A stretch of DNA of 37,879 nt from positions 1 through 37,879 of the forward strand of contig JADLFN010000036.1 of NCBI GenBank assembly GCA_020845475.1, in the 5' to 3' direction. The stretch's first letter is position 1; every line of letters starts with the position of its first letter. The DNA is from Planctomycetota bacterium (GTDB taxonomy: Bacteria > Planctomycetota > UBA8742 > UBA2392). Both the position numbers and the translations under genes were made by a program. The notes beneath the pieces were generated by a model that saw only the letters and a list, made by a program, of their open reading frames with translations, did not search any database and was not told where the DNA came from. Shown here piece after piece: positions 1 through 8,033 of the stretch.

Positions 1-167
1 CCAGCCGGAAACCAAAGTTCCTTCCCGCTCGATAGGGCGCGGGCAAATGAACGTGTCTTGGCAAGCTCCCCCGGCTTAGCGGGCGGCGGAACTATTCTTC
101 AGCCGCGCCTTTGGTGGGGGCGAGATACAAACCGCGCCTTGTTGGCGCGCGCCTGCGCAGCGTGAGC
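1..167. other. Non-coding left edge of window
   Basis: I see no convincing gene here. Short open frames on the minus strand overlap the 3' end of the TPR gene in another frame and have the Arg/Ser/Gly-rich look of chance frames in GC-rich DNA. The only structure is a weak CCCGC/GCGGG inverted repeat near 27-46 and the hairpin at 133-149, listed separately. Confidence 0.5.
133..149 (-). terminator. Candidate terminator after the TPR gene
   Basis: Perfect 6-bp stem CGCGCC/GGCGCG around a 5-nt loop, about 20 nt past the stop codon of the leftward TPR gene. Read on the minus strand it is followed by GTTTGT, a weak T-rich tail. The stem is short, so this is only a candidate. Confidence 0.35.
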
Positions 168-1673
168 TCAGGGGCTTTCGCGAGGCGGATCTTCGATCCA
201 CACCGGCAATCCTGCTTCCCTTCGTGCGGCGGCCCAACCGTCCAGCACGACCCCCACGTTGTGCGCCTGGCCGAGCGCGCGCAATACTTGCAACGCCTCG
301 CGAATCTCCGCCTCGGCTTCGACCACACGTCCGGTGCGTGCCTTGACCATGGCAACCATGGATTTCCACACGGCTTCGCGGCCGGGATCTCCCGTCATGC
401 GCGGAGTTTCCAGGGCTTTGTTGTATTCACGCTCAGCGAGGTCAAAGCGGCCCTGCTTCCAGTGCCAGTATCCCAGTTTGCCGTGGGCATGACAGCGCAC
501 CGGTTTCTCCTTCAGCAACACCAGCATGCGCTCCAGTTCCTCGACGCAGCGCTGCGCGGCGTCACGATTGCCGTTGTCGGCATACAGGCTGCAAAGCTCG
601 CACAGGGCAAGCGCCTGTCCGCCGAGGTCGCCCGTCTCGCGCGAGATCTGCAGCGCCTGCCAGGTAGCATCAATTGATGTTGCGGGCTGGCCAAGCTCGT
701 GCATGCAGGCCGCCAGTTGAATCTGCATCGAAGCCTGCTGGCGACGGGCATGGATCTCCTGCGCGATTTCAAGCGATTTGCGCGTGAACTCCGCACCCAT
801 AGCCGCGTCGCCGCGCACCATATGGAGTCCCCCGATCTGACCGAGGGTTTGTGCCGCGCGCAGGCGATTGCCCGCAGTGTCCAGCGCGCGAAGTGAAGCG
901 TCATAAGCGCGGATGGCCGCTTCAAACTCCCCCAGTTCACGATGAAGATTGGCCAGTGTTTGCAGCGCGTAACCCTCGATTTCGGGCTTGTTCGATGAAC
1001 GGGCTTTCTCGGCGCTCCACTCGCACAGCGCGCGGCACTCTTCATGTCTTCCAAGATTGCGCATCACCGCGCCGCAATTGACCGCGCATTCCAGTTCGAA
1101 CTGAGCGTCACCGATTTGTCTGGCAACGGCCAGTGCCGATTCAAAATCATTCAGCGCTGCTTCCTGTTCGCCAAGCAGATGCAGGCAGCCGCCGCGCGCG
1201 GCCAGCGCGCGCGCCGTGACTGACTCGCCCAGTGGGGCGGCGTGAGCCAGCGCCTGCTCAGCCAGAGCGCGCGCCTGGGTAATCGCGCCGCTCCTGAGCG
1301 CAAATTTGCTTGCATCCAGCAACGCCCGGACACGACCTTCGTCTGTGGCAAGCGGATGCGCGGCCAGGCGCGCGTACAGTTTCAATGCATCTTCGTAGTG
1401 GTGATGCCGCGCCAGTGAAGCTGCGCCACGCTCAAGGTAGTCGAGTTCTTTGGCCGCCAGCGCGGCATTTGCGGGCGCGTGCTGCTGGGCCAGTGCGGCG
1501 TGATCAGCCAGTTCTGCGGCCCAGGTTTCGCGCTGTGCCGGCGACGGAGTCAGGAACTCGATGCTCTCGATGGCGAGCGCGTGGAGATTTGCGCGGTCGC
1601 CGGGAAGCTGCAACTGATAAGCGGCATCGCGCAATACCGCGTGGCGAAAGAGATAGGCCGTTTCGGCGTGCAT
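168..1673 (-). CDS. TPR-repeat protein, probable N-terminally truncated AAA/TPR regulator
   Basis: A protein of about 501 residues made almost entirely of helix-turn-helix TPR units (Ala/Leu-rich, with repeated A-L-x-x-Y and A-x-A-x-x-L spacing). It probably acts as a protein-interaction scaffold. The frame stays open to a GTG at 1793, but the extra 40 residues (Ser/Arg-rich) cross the hairpin at 1745-1766, so I prefer the ATG at 1673. There is no good ribosome site at either start. The first residues, with YLFRHAVLRDAAYQ, match the segment that in kinase- or cyclase-coupled AAA regulators lies just after the ATPase domain and before the TPR array. This protein therefore looks like the C-terminal half of such a regulator with the ATPase part missing. 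It may be a decayed gene or a free-standing TPR protein. Family assignment is from motif memory; the truncation is inferred. Confidence 0.6.
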   Translation of the reverse strand: MHAETAYLFRHAVLRDAAYQLQLPGDRANLHALAIESIEFLTPSPAQRETWAAELADHAALAQQHAPANAALAAKELDYLERGAASLARHHHYEDALKLYARLAAHPLATDEGRVRALLDASKFALRSGAITQARALAEQALAHAAPLGESVTARALAARGGCLHLLGEQEAALNDFESALAVARQIGDAQFELECAVNCGAVMRNLGRHEECRALCEWSAEKARSSNKPEIEGYALQTLANLHRELGEFEAAIRAYDASLRALDTAGNRLRAAQTLGQIGGLHMVRGDAAMGAEFTRKSLEIAQEIHARRQQASMQIQLAACMHELGQPATSIDATWQALQISRETGDLGGQALALCELCSLYADNGNRDAAQRCVEELERMLVLLKEKPVRCHAHGKLGYWHWKQGRFDLAEREYNKALETPRMTGDPGREAVWKSMVAMVKARTGRVVEAEAEIREALQVLRALGQAHNVGVVLDGWAAARREAGLPVWIEDPPRESP

Positions 1674-1744
1674 GGCGCAACATGGTATCGCATTCGATGA
1701 GCGCACGCGACGCGAGCGCTCAAGCGCATGCAGGGAAACCAACA

Positions 1745-1766
1745 GCGGCGAGCCGAAGCTCGCCGC
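1745..1766 (-). terminator. UUCG-capped hairpin after the Pro-rich gene
   Basis: Perfect 9-bp stem GCGGCGAGC/GCTCGCCGC; on the minus strand the loop is TTCG, an extra-stable tetraloop. It lies 45 nt past the stop of the Pro-rich gene and upstream of the preferred TPR start. No T-run follows, so it may act as an mRNA 3'-end stabiliser instead of a classical terminator. Confidence 0.5.
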
Positions 1767-1810
1767 CGGTGATTGGGTAGTGGCGACCGCCACTATTTTT
1801 TCTTGCCCTG

Positions 1811-2512
1811 TCAGTGTCCGCCACCCTTCTGCGGAGGCTGACCCTGAGGCGGTGGACCCTTGGGGCCGCCCTGAGGCGGAGGACCCTTGGGGCCACCCTT
1901 AGGCGGAGGACCCTTGGGAGGATCCTGCTTCGGGGGAGGCGGAGGCGGGCAACCCTTCGGGGGCGGAGGAGGCGGGCAACCGGGGCCACCCTGCGGGGGC
2001 GGGGGCGGAGGACAGCCAGGGCCACCCTGCGGGGGTTGAGGCTGCGGACCACCCTGCGGAGGTTGCGGGCAGGGGCAACCGGGGCCGCCCTGCGGGGGCG
2101 GGGGCGGAGGACAGCCAGGGCCACCCTGCGGGGGCTGAGGCTGCGGGGGCTGCGGACCGCCCGGAGGCGGAGGAGGCGGCGGGCCCTTCTTGGGCTTTTT
2201 CGGAGGATCCTTCTTGGGATCTTTCTTGGGGTCCTTCTTCGGATCCTTTTTGGGATCTTTCTTCGGATCCTTCTTCGGATCTTCCTTAGGGTCGTTCTCG
2301 TCTTCTCCTTCGTCCTCACCTTCTTCGTCGCCGTGGCCGTAGCCGTGGCCCTTGCCATGTTCACCGTGGCCGGGGCCGGATTCATCTTCGTGGCCCTTGC
2401 CCTTCTCACTGCCCTGCGACTTCTGGCTGCTGCCCGAACCGGCCGGAGGGTCGGCCCAAAGCGGCGTCGCGGCAAAGCCGGCGAACGCCAACATAAGGAG
2501 AATGCGCTTCAT
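1811..2512 (-). CDS. Secreted low-complexity protein (acidic-His, Lys-Asp-Pro and Pro/Gly/Cys repeats)
   Basis: A 233-residue protein of unknown function. Residues 1-20 form a Sec signal peptide (MKRILLML start, cleavage near LWA-DP). Then come an acidic Gly/His-rich stretch (about 25-75, GHGEHGKGHGYGHGD), roughly seven KDPK units (about 76-103), and a long Pro-rich tail with repeated PPPPPPQGGPGC blocks (about 108-230). No folded domain is visible. The Cys in each Pro block could cross-link the tail; the His/Asp/Glu part could bind metal. A GGAAAG ribosome site precedes the ATG. The repeats also leave long open frames on the other strands, which are Arg-rich or Thr/Leu-rich artefacts. A cell-wall or matrix role is possible, but nothing in the sequence proves it. 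Confidence 0.7.
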   Translation of the reverse strand: MKRILLMLAFAGFAATPLWADPPAGSGSSQKSQGSEKGKGHEDESGPGHGEHGKGHGYGHGDEEGEDEGEDENDPKEDPKKDPKKDPKKDPKKDPKKDPKKDPPKKPKKGPPPPPPPGGPQPPQPQPPQGGPGCPPPPPPQGGPGCPCPQPPQGGPQPQPPQGGPGCPPPPPPQGGPGCPPPPPPKGCPPPPPPKQDPPKGPPPKGGPKGPPPQGGPKGPPPQGQPPQKGGGH

Positions 2513-2524
2513 GGTTCTTTCCGT

Positions 2525-2551
2525 AGGGGTTACATCAGTAGGGGTACAACA
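2525..2551 (-). promoter_or_regulatory. Direct repeat of ACCCCTAC upstream of the Pro-rich gene
   Basis: Two copies of the plus-strand word GTAGGGGT, 18 nt apart, each soon followed by ACA. They sit 15-40 nt before the start codon of the Pro-rich gene. They could be an operator or a chance duplication; I see no known factor that fits. Confidence 0.2.
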
Positions 2552-2607
2552 TGTTCACGGAAGGAACTGGCCACCTTTCACGGGAATTAACCAGAATTCT
2601 CGCCGGC

Positions 2608-5409
2608 TCAATCGGTACGAACTTCAACCTTTGCGGCCTCACCGGACTTGACCTCTACCACGCGGCAATCCGCCTCTCGGGTGCCCCGCCAGGGAATGAC
2701 CCTGTAGCGCCCTGGCGGAAGTCGGACGGCGTAAACCTTGTGCAGCTCTGGGTGGAATTCGCTGCGGCAGTAACCGAGAAAGAAGCGCGGCCGACGGGCT
2801 TCGGGCACCCCTTCTTCAATCAGCTCAATCTCGATGCAATGGCCTATAAACACATACCCGGCGCGAGAAGCCCATTCCACATCGCCACGCATGAACCACA
2901 TTCGGTCGCGCAATGCGCGATCCATTGGCATCCCCTGGAGCACAACCTTCAATTCAGTAAGCGAAAAGTTCGCGCGGTCGATGGTATCCAAGTCGATGAC
3001 CGCGCCTTCCTTGCCTACATCCAACTCAATGCGATGGATCCCACGGACGTGGCCATAGCGATCCAGGCGACTGAACCAGATTCTCACGCGGCCATGTGAC
3101 ACAGGCACGCGCGGCGTTTCCCATTTGTCCGGATCATAGGGGTAGATCTGGGCCCATCCCGTGACGCTGTCGGCGCATTCAAAGCGCGCGTATGTGGAGA
3201 GGCCAGGGACGCGGTCCGGATGTCTTCTGAATTCAATCCTTGGCAACGCGTTGATCTGGTCGAAGTCAACGACCATGCCCGAGCGCGAGGTAATCGGGAG
3301 ATGCAGAGCGAACTCACAGGGCCGCGCGATGGCGGAGCAGTAAATTGAGAAATCTCTAGGTAGTCCGAGGAAGCGGCGTTTGAGCGGCGTGCCGGCCACC
3401 CAATCGACATAGATGTGGTGCGGGAACTCTGCTTTGTCCGTCCTGCCGTCGTCATCGATGTCCAGCGGGTCGAGCAGCGTGGAACGAGTGCTGCGACTGG
3501 AAATGAACCACTGTTCGCCGGGTTCTCCACCGCGCAACTCGAGGTCAAAGGGCGTGACTTCGGGATAGGCCGCGGGATCGAGCTTGATCGATACCGGGCC
3601 GCTGCCGCGCAGGTCCATGCCTACTTCGAAACTCAAATCATCGCGCGGTGAGTAGCGGAAGTCCGTGGTCGCCAACCCGCTGACCCTGAGTCTGTATCCG
3701 CCGGCGGGCAGCCTGAATTGCGCAAGTCCTCCAGGTGCGAAAACGGCCATCGGCCTTGATCCGTGCACATCGCCCGCCAGCGCCTTCAGGTAGCCGTCGA
3801 ACACATCGTCATGGGGCATCTCGGCGCGCACGAATAGGTGGAGTGGCTTCTCTGCGTCGAAACACGCCACCGTGCTCTTGTCCAGTTCTACGGTTACGTC
3901 GCGCACAGGAATGCGAATCTCGTCCACGCGTTCTTCGCCGGGTTTGATGTCGAACTCCCACTCCTTCTCGCCCAGGCGCGCGCGGTAATGCCCGGCTTGC
4001 AGCTCAACGCTGCTCTCGTCGCGATTGCTGTCTTTCTGAACGCTGTGAACTCCGGCGTTCCCGCCGGTATCCGCGAAGTAGTTGAATCGAAACTCGCGCA
4101 ACTCTTCGTCGCCAACGAACGCGCGAATGCGCCACGTCGCCATCTGCGGATCGCGCAGGTTCAGCGTCACGCTCGCTGGCGCACGTTCTTTCAGGTGCAG
4201 CACGGGTGCGTACCAATCCCACGAGCGGTCGTTGCATATTCGCCAGGGACCGATTGGCAGGCCGGTGACGCGAAGCTCTGTTTCGTTGGCGCCGTGTGCG
4301 GCAACGTTCAGCTCTACAATCGCGTTGTCTTCGTTTACGTAACTTTGCATGCCGGGAGAAAGTACGCAATCGAGCCGGCGCTCACCCTCTCCCGGCCACA
4401 GCACCTTTATCGTCGCACTGCCGTTTGGTATGGCGCGCACGGTCATGATTTGCGCCCTGACGCCGCGCGAGTCCAATTCCTGCACGGAGTAGCCAAAGCC
4501 GGGTTTCGCCGCCGCGAACAAGTACCGGCCCGGGGCAAGCGAGGCCAATTCAAGTGTACCGCTCACGTCCGTCTCGCCCGCCAGCTTGGCCGGACGTGGG
4601 ACAGGCAGCTCTACGTCGTGCGGGACCACGTTGAAAGAAACAGTGCCCGGCTCAGCGGTTTCGATGGTCACGCTGGAAAGCCGCGTCGCCTCGGCCCAGG
4701 CTCGCGCGAGCATGCGGGTATGGAAGTTCCATTCAGGCTTGACCTGGTTGGCCTGCGCAAGCCAACTGTCGCTGTCGTCGCCCTCTTCGAAATTTGTCAG
4801 TGGAAACAGACTCACCTTGCAGCCGGAAACGGCCATGCCGGTTTCGTCTTGAACGTTGATCTTCATTGGCAAGAACGGCGTGCACTGCAGCTCCAGGAAA
4901 CTGACTTCGCCCGCGCAGACGCGCGCGATTTGCCGCAGCAACGCGAGCCTGAGGCCCTCGGGGCGAAATCCCTTCGGAACCTGAATAGCGAACGAAGCCG
5001 GAAAGGGTTCACCTTCTGCGATCTCCTCGACCGAGCCGGAATTCAACCAGCGCTTGAAGTCGCCCGTCGTCCAGGCGCGCCTCAGTTCAAGTGCGATCAG
5101 GGGTTTGCCGCTCACAGAAGTGTCATGGCCGCCGGTGACGTTCAGGTAGGGATCGTCGGACCATTTCGCACGCGGGACGAATTCAACGTCGTAGGACAGG
5201 TAACCGTCGGAGGCCACGGCGCGGCCGTCCAGTGTCGAGTTCCAATGCAGCGGTATCTGCCACAGCCGCTGCCCCGCGTTTGCAGGCGCCACAGGCGCGT
5301 TGGGCTCATCCAGGCCTGACGGCGTGCGCTTGGGCCCGGAACAGGAAAGCAACAGCGCCGACGCAAGAAGCGTGCAAGCCGCAAAAAGGCGTCGTCGAAA
5401 CCAGGTCAC
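2608..5409 (-). CDS. Large lipoprotein of unknown function with an EF-hand-like loop
   Basis: An exported protein of about 933 residues with no family I recognise. The frame is open from an ATG at 5469, but a GTG at 5409 places a compact signal peptide (FRRRLFAACTLLASALLLSC) directly at the N-terminus, so I chose it. The LLLS-C lipobox predicts a lipoprotein. The body is beta-rich. One segment (GTLELASLAPGRYLFAA) looks like a carboxypeptidase-regulatory-like beta sandwich, a fold often found in secreted adhesive proteins. About residues 650-660 hold D-I-D-D-D-G-R-T-D-K-A-E, which fits a calcium EF-hand loop at positions 1, 3, 5, 9 and 12. The gene starts 90 nt (or 30 nt with the ATG) past the DUF1611 gene and may be its last operon partner. 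Function unknown; export is well supported. Confidence 0.65.
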   Translation of the reverse strand: MTWFRRRLFAACTLLASALLLSCSGPKRTPSGLDEPNAPVAPANAGQRLWQIPLHWNSTLDGRAVASDGYLSYDVEFVPRAKWSDDPYLNVTGGHDTSVSGKPLIALELRRAWTTGDFKRWLNSGSVEEIAEGEPFPASFAIQVPKGFRPEGLRLALLRQIARVCAGEVSFLELQCTPFLPMKINVQDETGMAVSGCKVSLFPLTNFEEGDDSDSWLAQANQVKPEWNFHTRMLARAWAEATRLSSVTIETAEPGTVSFNVVPHDVELPVPRPAKLAGETDVSGTLELASLAPGRYLFAAAKPGFGYSVQELDSRGVRAQIMTVRAIPNGSATIKVLWPGEGERRLDCVLSPGMQSYVNEDNAIVELNVAAHGANETELRVTGLPIGPWRICNDRSWDWYAPVLHLKERAPASVTLNLRDPQMATWRIRAFVGDEELREFRFNYFADTGGNAGVHSVQKDSNRDESSVELQAGHYRARLGEKEWEFDIKPGEERVDEIRIPVRDVTVELDKSTVACFDAEKPLHLFVRAEMPHDDVFDGYLKALAGDVHGSRPMAVFAPGGLAQFRLPAGGYRLRVSGLATTDFRYSPRDDLSFEVGMDLRGSGPVSIKLDPAAYPEVTPFDLELRGGEPGEQWFISSRSTRSTLLDPLDIDDDGRTDKAEFPHHIYVDWVAGTPLKRRFLGLPRDFSIYCSAIARPCEFALHLPITSRSGMVVDFDQINALPRIEFRRHPDRVPGLSTYARFECADSVTGWAQIYPYDPDKWETPRVPVSHGRVRIWFSRLDRYGHVRGIHRIELDVGKEGAVIDLDTIDRANFSLTELKVVLQGMPMDRALRDRMWFMRGDVEWASRAGYVFIGHCIEIELIEEGVPEARRPRFFLGYCRSEFHPELHKVYAVRLPPGRYRVIPWRGTREADCRVVEVKSGEAAKVEVRTD

Positions 5410-5499
5410 GGTCAGGTCGAAGGGACGGTGCGGGACCTTAATCCTACGCAGCTTGGCCCGCACCGCCATGTTGATCCGTACAATCCGCTCGCCACGAAA

Positions 5500-6627
5500 T
5501 CACGCCTGGCCGTTGCTTTCGTGGTGGTGCATCAGCTCTTTCCAGCCGAGCAGGCGGCAAACTTCGTCGCACAGCTCTTCGGGGTTGTTGCGGGCGTTGA
5601 TGGCTTTCACGCCCAGGCCCTTCGATACATAGCCGCTGCCGACCTCGTTGTCCGTGACGGGGCCTGAGAACAGATCGACACGCTGCTTGCGGCTGTCGAA
5701 CACGTACTTCGCGCCGTATGCGCCGACGGGATCGTTGGCGCAGCAGATGTGCACGCGCGTGGCGTTGTACAGCTCGGCGTCATCGAAGTATGTCATCACC
5801 GAATAGCCGCCGATGATGCCGTCGCCCAGTTCCACGATAATCACGTCAGGCTTGTCCTCACTGAGTTCATTGATGATCGATTTGCCAATCGGCGCAATCG
5901 AGTCCACGTCCGCCGTGCTGGGCAGGCCGCAATCGACAAAGCTCAGCGTCATGTTCGCGCCGTGATCTTCAAACGAGAACAAATCCTTCCGCGCGGCTAC
6001 GCCGCTCAGCTTGCCTGCATTCACGCGCAAGCCGCGCTTGGAGAGTTCCTGGCAGAGTGTCGCGCACACTTTGGTTTTGCCCGCGCTCATGCAGGTGCCG
6101 CTGACGGCGATGATCGGGATGCGCAGTTTGGGATCGAGATGGTCGTGCGTGGGGATCGTGGAATCCTGCAGATTCAGAATCTTGCCCTTGCGCACGATCA
6201 TGCCCACGACTTCGACTTTGAGCGGCGGGCCCAGGTCTTTGTTCGCGCCCGTGGCGATGCCGATCACGCCGCCGAGGTTGAGCAGGTTGATGATCTCGCC
6301 GACTTTGACGCTGTCCGGAACGCGGCCCACGTAGCCCTTGAGCGCGTTGCGAGCACCGAGCGCACCGACGATGATGTCGTTCTCGAAGATCTTGGCCATG
6401 CGGCCTTCTTCGAGTTCGAGCTCGCCGTAGACGCTTTTCTCGCCCAGCGAGCGCACGACAATGATGTTGCCCTCTTTGGCTTCGAGGTTCTCGGTGACGA
6501 TGCGCTCTTCCTTGTGCAGGTTGAGGCGGTGGCACACGCTCGCGATCTTGTCCACGCGGATTTCAATCGTGTTGGGCGCGTTGAGCCGCTGCGTATCTTT
6601 GGTTCCGTTGGTCAGTTGGTCGTTCAT
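5500..6627 (-). CDS. DUF1611-family P-loop protein (DgcN-like)
   Basis: A 375-residue protein with an N-terminal beta domain (about 20-165) and a C-terminal P-loop NTPase-like domain, whose Walker-A-like motif GTCMSAGKTKV lies near residue 180, followed by the NAGKLSGVAARKD and VDCGLPS segments typical of DUF1611. The family is best known, from memory, through DgcN, reported as an N-acetyltransferase acting on D-glutamate. Here it follows argG in a cluster with argH and argE, 84 nt after argG's stop, with a GGAG ribosome site before the ATG. That context suggests a role in acylated-glutamate or arginine metabolism. The Walker motif alone would also allow a MobB- or dethiobiotin-synthetase-like ATP-using enzyme. 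Family call is firm; the reaction is inferred. Confidence 0.8.
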   Translation of the reverse strand: MNDQLTNGTKDTQRLNAPNTIEIRVDKIASVCHRLNLHKEERIVTENLEAKEGNIIVVRSLGEKSVYGELELEEGRMAKIFENDIIVGALGARNALKGYVGRVPDSVKVGEIINLLNLGGVIGIATGANKDLGPPLKVEVVGMIVRKGKILNLQDSTIPTHDHLDPKLRIPIIAVSGTCMSAGKTKVCATLCQELSKRGLRVNAGKLSGVAARKDLFSFEDHGANMTLSFVDCGLPSTADVDSIAPIGKSIINELSEDKPDVIIVELGDGIIGGYSVMTYFDDAELYNATRVHICCANDPVGAYGAKYVFDSRKQRVDLFSGPVTDNEVGSGYVSKGLGVKAINARNNPEELCDEVCRLLGWKELMHHHESNGQA

Positions 6628-6640
6628 CTCGTTCTCCGTG

Positions 6641-6727
6641 TCTTAGGCGCTAGGCTCCAGGCGTTAGGCTCTAGCAACTGCTTTGCTCCAGTCTTTGCCA
6701 GCGACTAGTGCCTAGTGACTAGCGCCT
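6641..6727. repeat. CTAG-word inverted repeat, copy 1 (3' of argG)
   Basis: About 87 bp built from short related words (TTAGGCGCTAGGCTC, GGCGTTAGGCTCTAG, then GACTAGTGCCTAGTGACTAG) whose halves are roughly complementary, so the segment can fold into one long imperfect hairpin. It fills the gap between argG and the DUF1611 gene. Its right edge encodes the last residues of ArgG (Gly-Ala-Ser-His) and the TAG stop. A second, related copy lies at 7931-8022. Confidence 0.7.
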
Positions 6728-7917
6728 GCCCCTCCGTACAACCGCGAGGGAATGCTCAGGATTTTCCCGAAGCCTGCGGCGTCCTGGCCGCTCCAGAGCG
6801 AGAACTCCTCGCCGTACTTGCCGCTGGCCGCGTTCATCAGCGAATGCGGGCTGGAAACTCCCGCGACATCAAATCGGCCGTGACGGATCATTAAACTCGT
6901 TTCGCCGCTTACACGTTCCTGCGAACTTTGGAACAGTGCCTCGATGTCGCGCAGCGCGGGATCAAAGGGCTGGCCCTCGTGCAGCATCGTGCCGTAGAAA
7001 TCCGCGACGTGGTCTTTCCAGAACCGCTGCCATTTCGTGAGCACAAGTTTTTCCAGCTCGCGGTGCGCGTTGATCAACATCAGCGCGGCTGGCGCCACAA
7101 AGGCGACGCGGCCCTTGATGCCCACGATCGTGTCGCCCAGGTGGATGCCGCGCCCGAGCGCGTAAGTGCAGCCGAGCGCGTTGAGTTTCTCGATGAGATC
7201 GACGGGCTTCAGCTTCGCGCCGTCGAGCGCGACCGGCACACCCTTTTCAAAATTCACCTTGAGAAGACGCGGCTTCACGCTGGGGTCGCTCTTGGCCGCC
7301 ATCTCGAAGATTTCGTCGGGTACGGGCGATGCGCTGTCGTGGGTTTCCTTGCCGCCGATCGTGATGCCCCACATCCCTGCGTTAATCGAATACGCCGTAG
7401 TCTTGGCCGGAATCTCGAGGCCATGTTTGGCGAGATATTCGGTTTCCTGAGCGCGCGTAAGCGAGTGTTCGCGCACGGGGGCAAGCATTTTCAAACCGGG
7501 CGCCAGCACGTTCATGGCGACATCGAAACGAATCTGGTCGTTGCCCGCACCCGTGCTGCCATGCGCCACCGACGCAGCTTTCTTCTCCACGGCATACTTG
7601 GCCACGAGCGAAGCCTGCACGACGCGCTCGGCGGCGACACAAAGCGGATAAACCCCGCCGCGCAAAACATTGCCGGCAATCATGTGTTTCACGAAGCCAT
7701 CGAACACGGCTTGCTTGCCGTCCAGCACGACATGCGAGACCACGCCCAGCTTCTTGGCGCGATCTTCCGCGCGCTTGAAATCGTCGGCGGAAAAACCGCC
7801 GGTATCGACCATCGCGGTGGCGACGTCATAGCCGTACTTCTCGCGAATGAACGGGATGCAGAAGCTCGTATCGAGCCCGCCGCTGAACGCCAAAACGCAT
7901 AGTTTATCTCTAGCCAT
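6712..7917 (-). CDS. argG: Argininosuccinate synthase
   Basis: Joins citrulline and aspartate using ATP to form argininosuccinate, the penultimate step of arginine synthesis, in the cytoplasm. At 401 residues it has the usual family length. The PP-loop ATP-pyrophosphatase motif AFSGGLDTS is at residues 10-18. Further family signatures are visible: AHGSTGAGNDQIRF (around 118-131), APVREH, and the GGKETHDSASPVPDEIF-type segment followed by LNALGCTYALGRG. It starts at the ATG at 7917 with GGA 7 nt upstream. It lies between argH and the DUF1611 gene in one leftward cluster, separated on both sides by copies of the same inverted repeat. The extreme C-terminus (after YGGAG) is encoded inside the repeat and is probably not conserved. 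Confidence 0.97.
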   Translation of the reverse strand: MARDKLCVLAFSGGLDTSFCIPFIREKYGYDVATAMVDTGGFSADDFKRAEDRAKKLGVVSHVVLDGKQAVFDGFVKHMIAGNVLRGGVYPLCVAAERVVQASLVAKYAVEKKAASVAHGSTGAGNDQIRFDVAMNVLAPGLKMLAPVREHSLTRAQETEYLAKHGLEIPAKTTAYSINAGMWGITIGGKETHDSASPVPDEIFEMAAKSDPSVKPRLLKVNFEKGVPVALDGAKLKPVDLIEKLNALGCTYALGRGIHLGDTIVGIKGRVAFVAPAALMLINAHRELEKLVLTKWQRFWKDHVADFYGTMLHEGQPFDPALRDIEALFQSSQERVSGETSLMIRHGRFDVAGVSSPHSLMNAASGKYGEEFSLWSGQDAAGFGKILSIPSRLYGGAGASH

Positions 7918-7930
7918 CGTTGTTCCGTTT

Positions 7931-8022
7931 CAGGCGCTAGTTACTAGGCGCTAGGCACTAGTAACTGCAGCCATCGATTTGTTGCTTTTGCTAGCGCCTA
8001 GAGCCTAACGCCTAGTGCCTCT
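7931..8022. repeat. CTAG-word inverted repeat, copy 2 (5' of argG)
   Basis: About 92 bp between argH and argG, beginning CAGGCGCTAGTTACTAGG and ending in CTAGAGCCTAACGCCTAGTG. The arms are imperfectly complementary around a loop that includes a ClaI-like ATCGAT. The reverse complement resembles copy 1 at 6641-6727, so the two copies flank argG in opposite orientation. It lies in transcribed spacer if the cluster is one operon, where it would form an RNA hairpin. Confidence 0.7.
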
Positions 8023-8033
8023 GAAGCAGTGCC

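Noticed and set aside
2200..2290. Regular short repeats that might suggest a CRISPR array
   Set aside because: The period is 12 nt, coding for Lys-Asp-Pro units in frame; there are no spacers.
1720..2590. Arg-rich frames on both strands over the Pro-rich gene
   Set aside because: They are the Arg/Leu images of the Pro/Gly repeats. Only the frame with a signal peptide makes sense.
3838..5319. Long plus-strand open frame (493 codons) opposite the 953-residue lipoprotein gene
   Set aside because: Arg/His/Ala-rich mirror of a GC-rich gene, no signal or motif; the minus-strand product has a proper lipobox and a start.
5749..6708. 319-codon plus-strand frame opposite the DUF1611 gene
   Set aside because: The complementary strand encodes a recognisable P-loop protein of normal length; this one has no motif.
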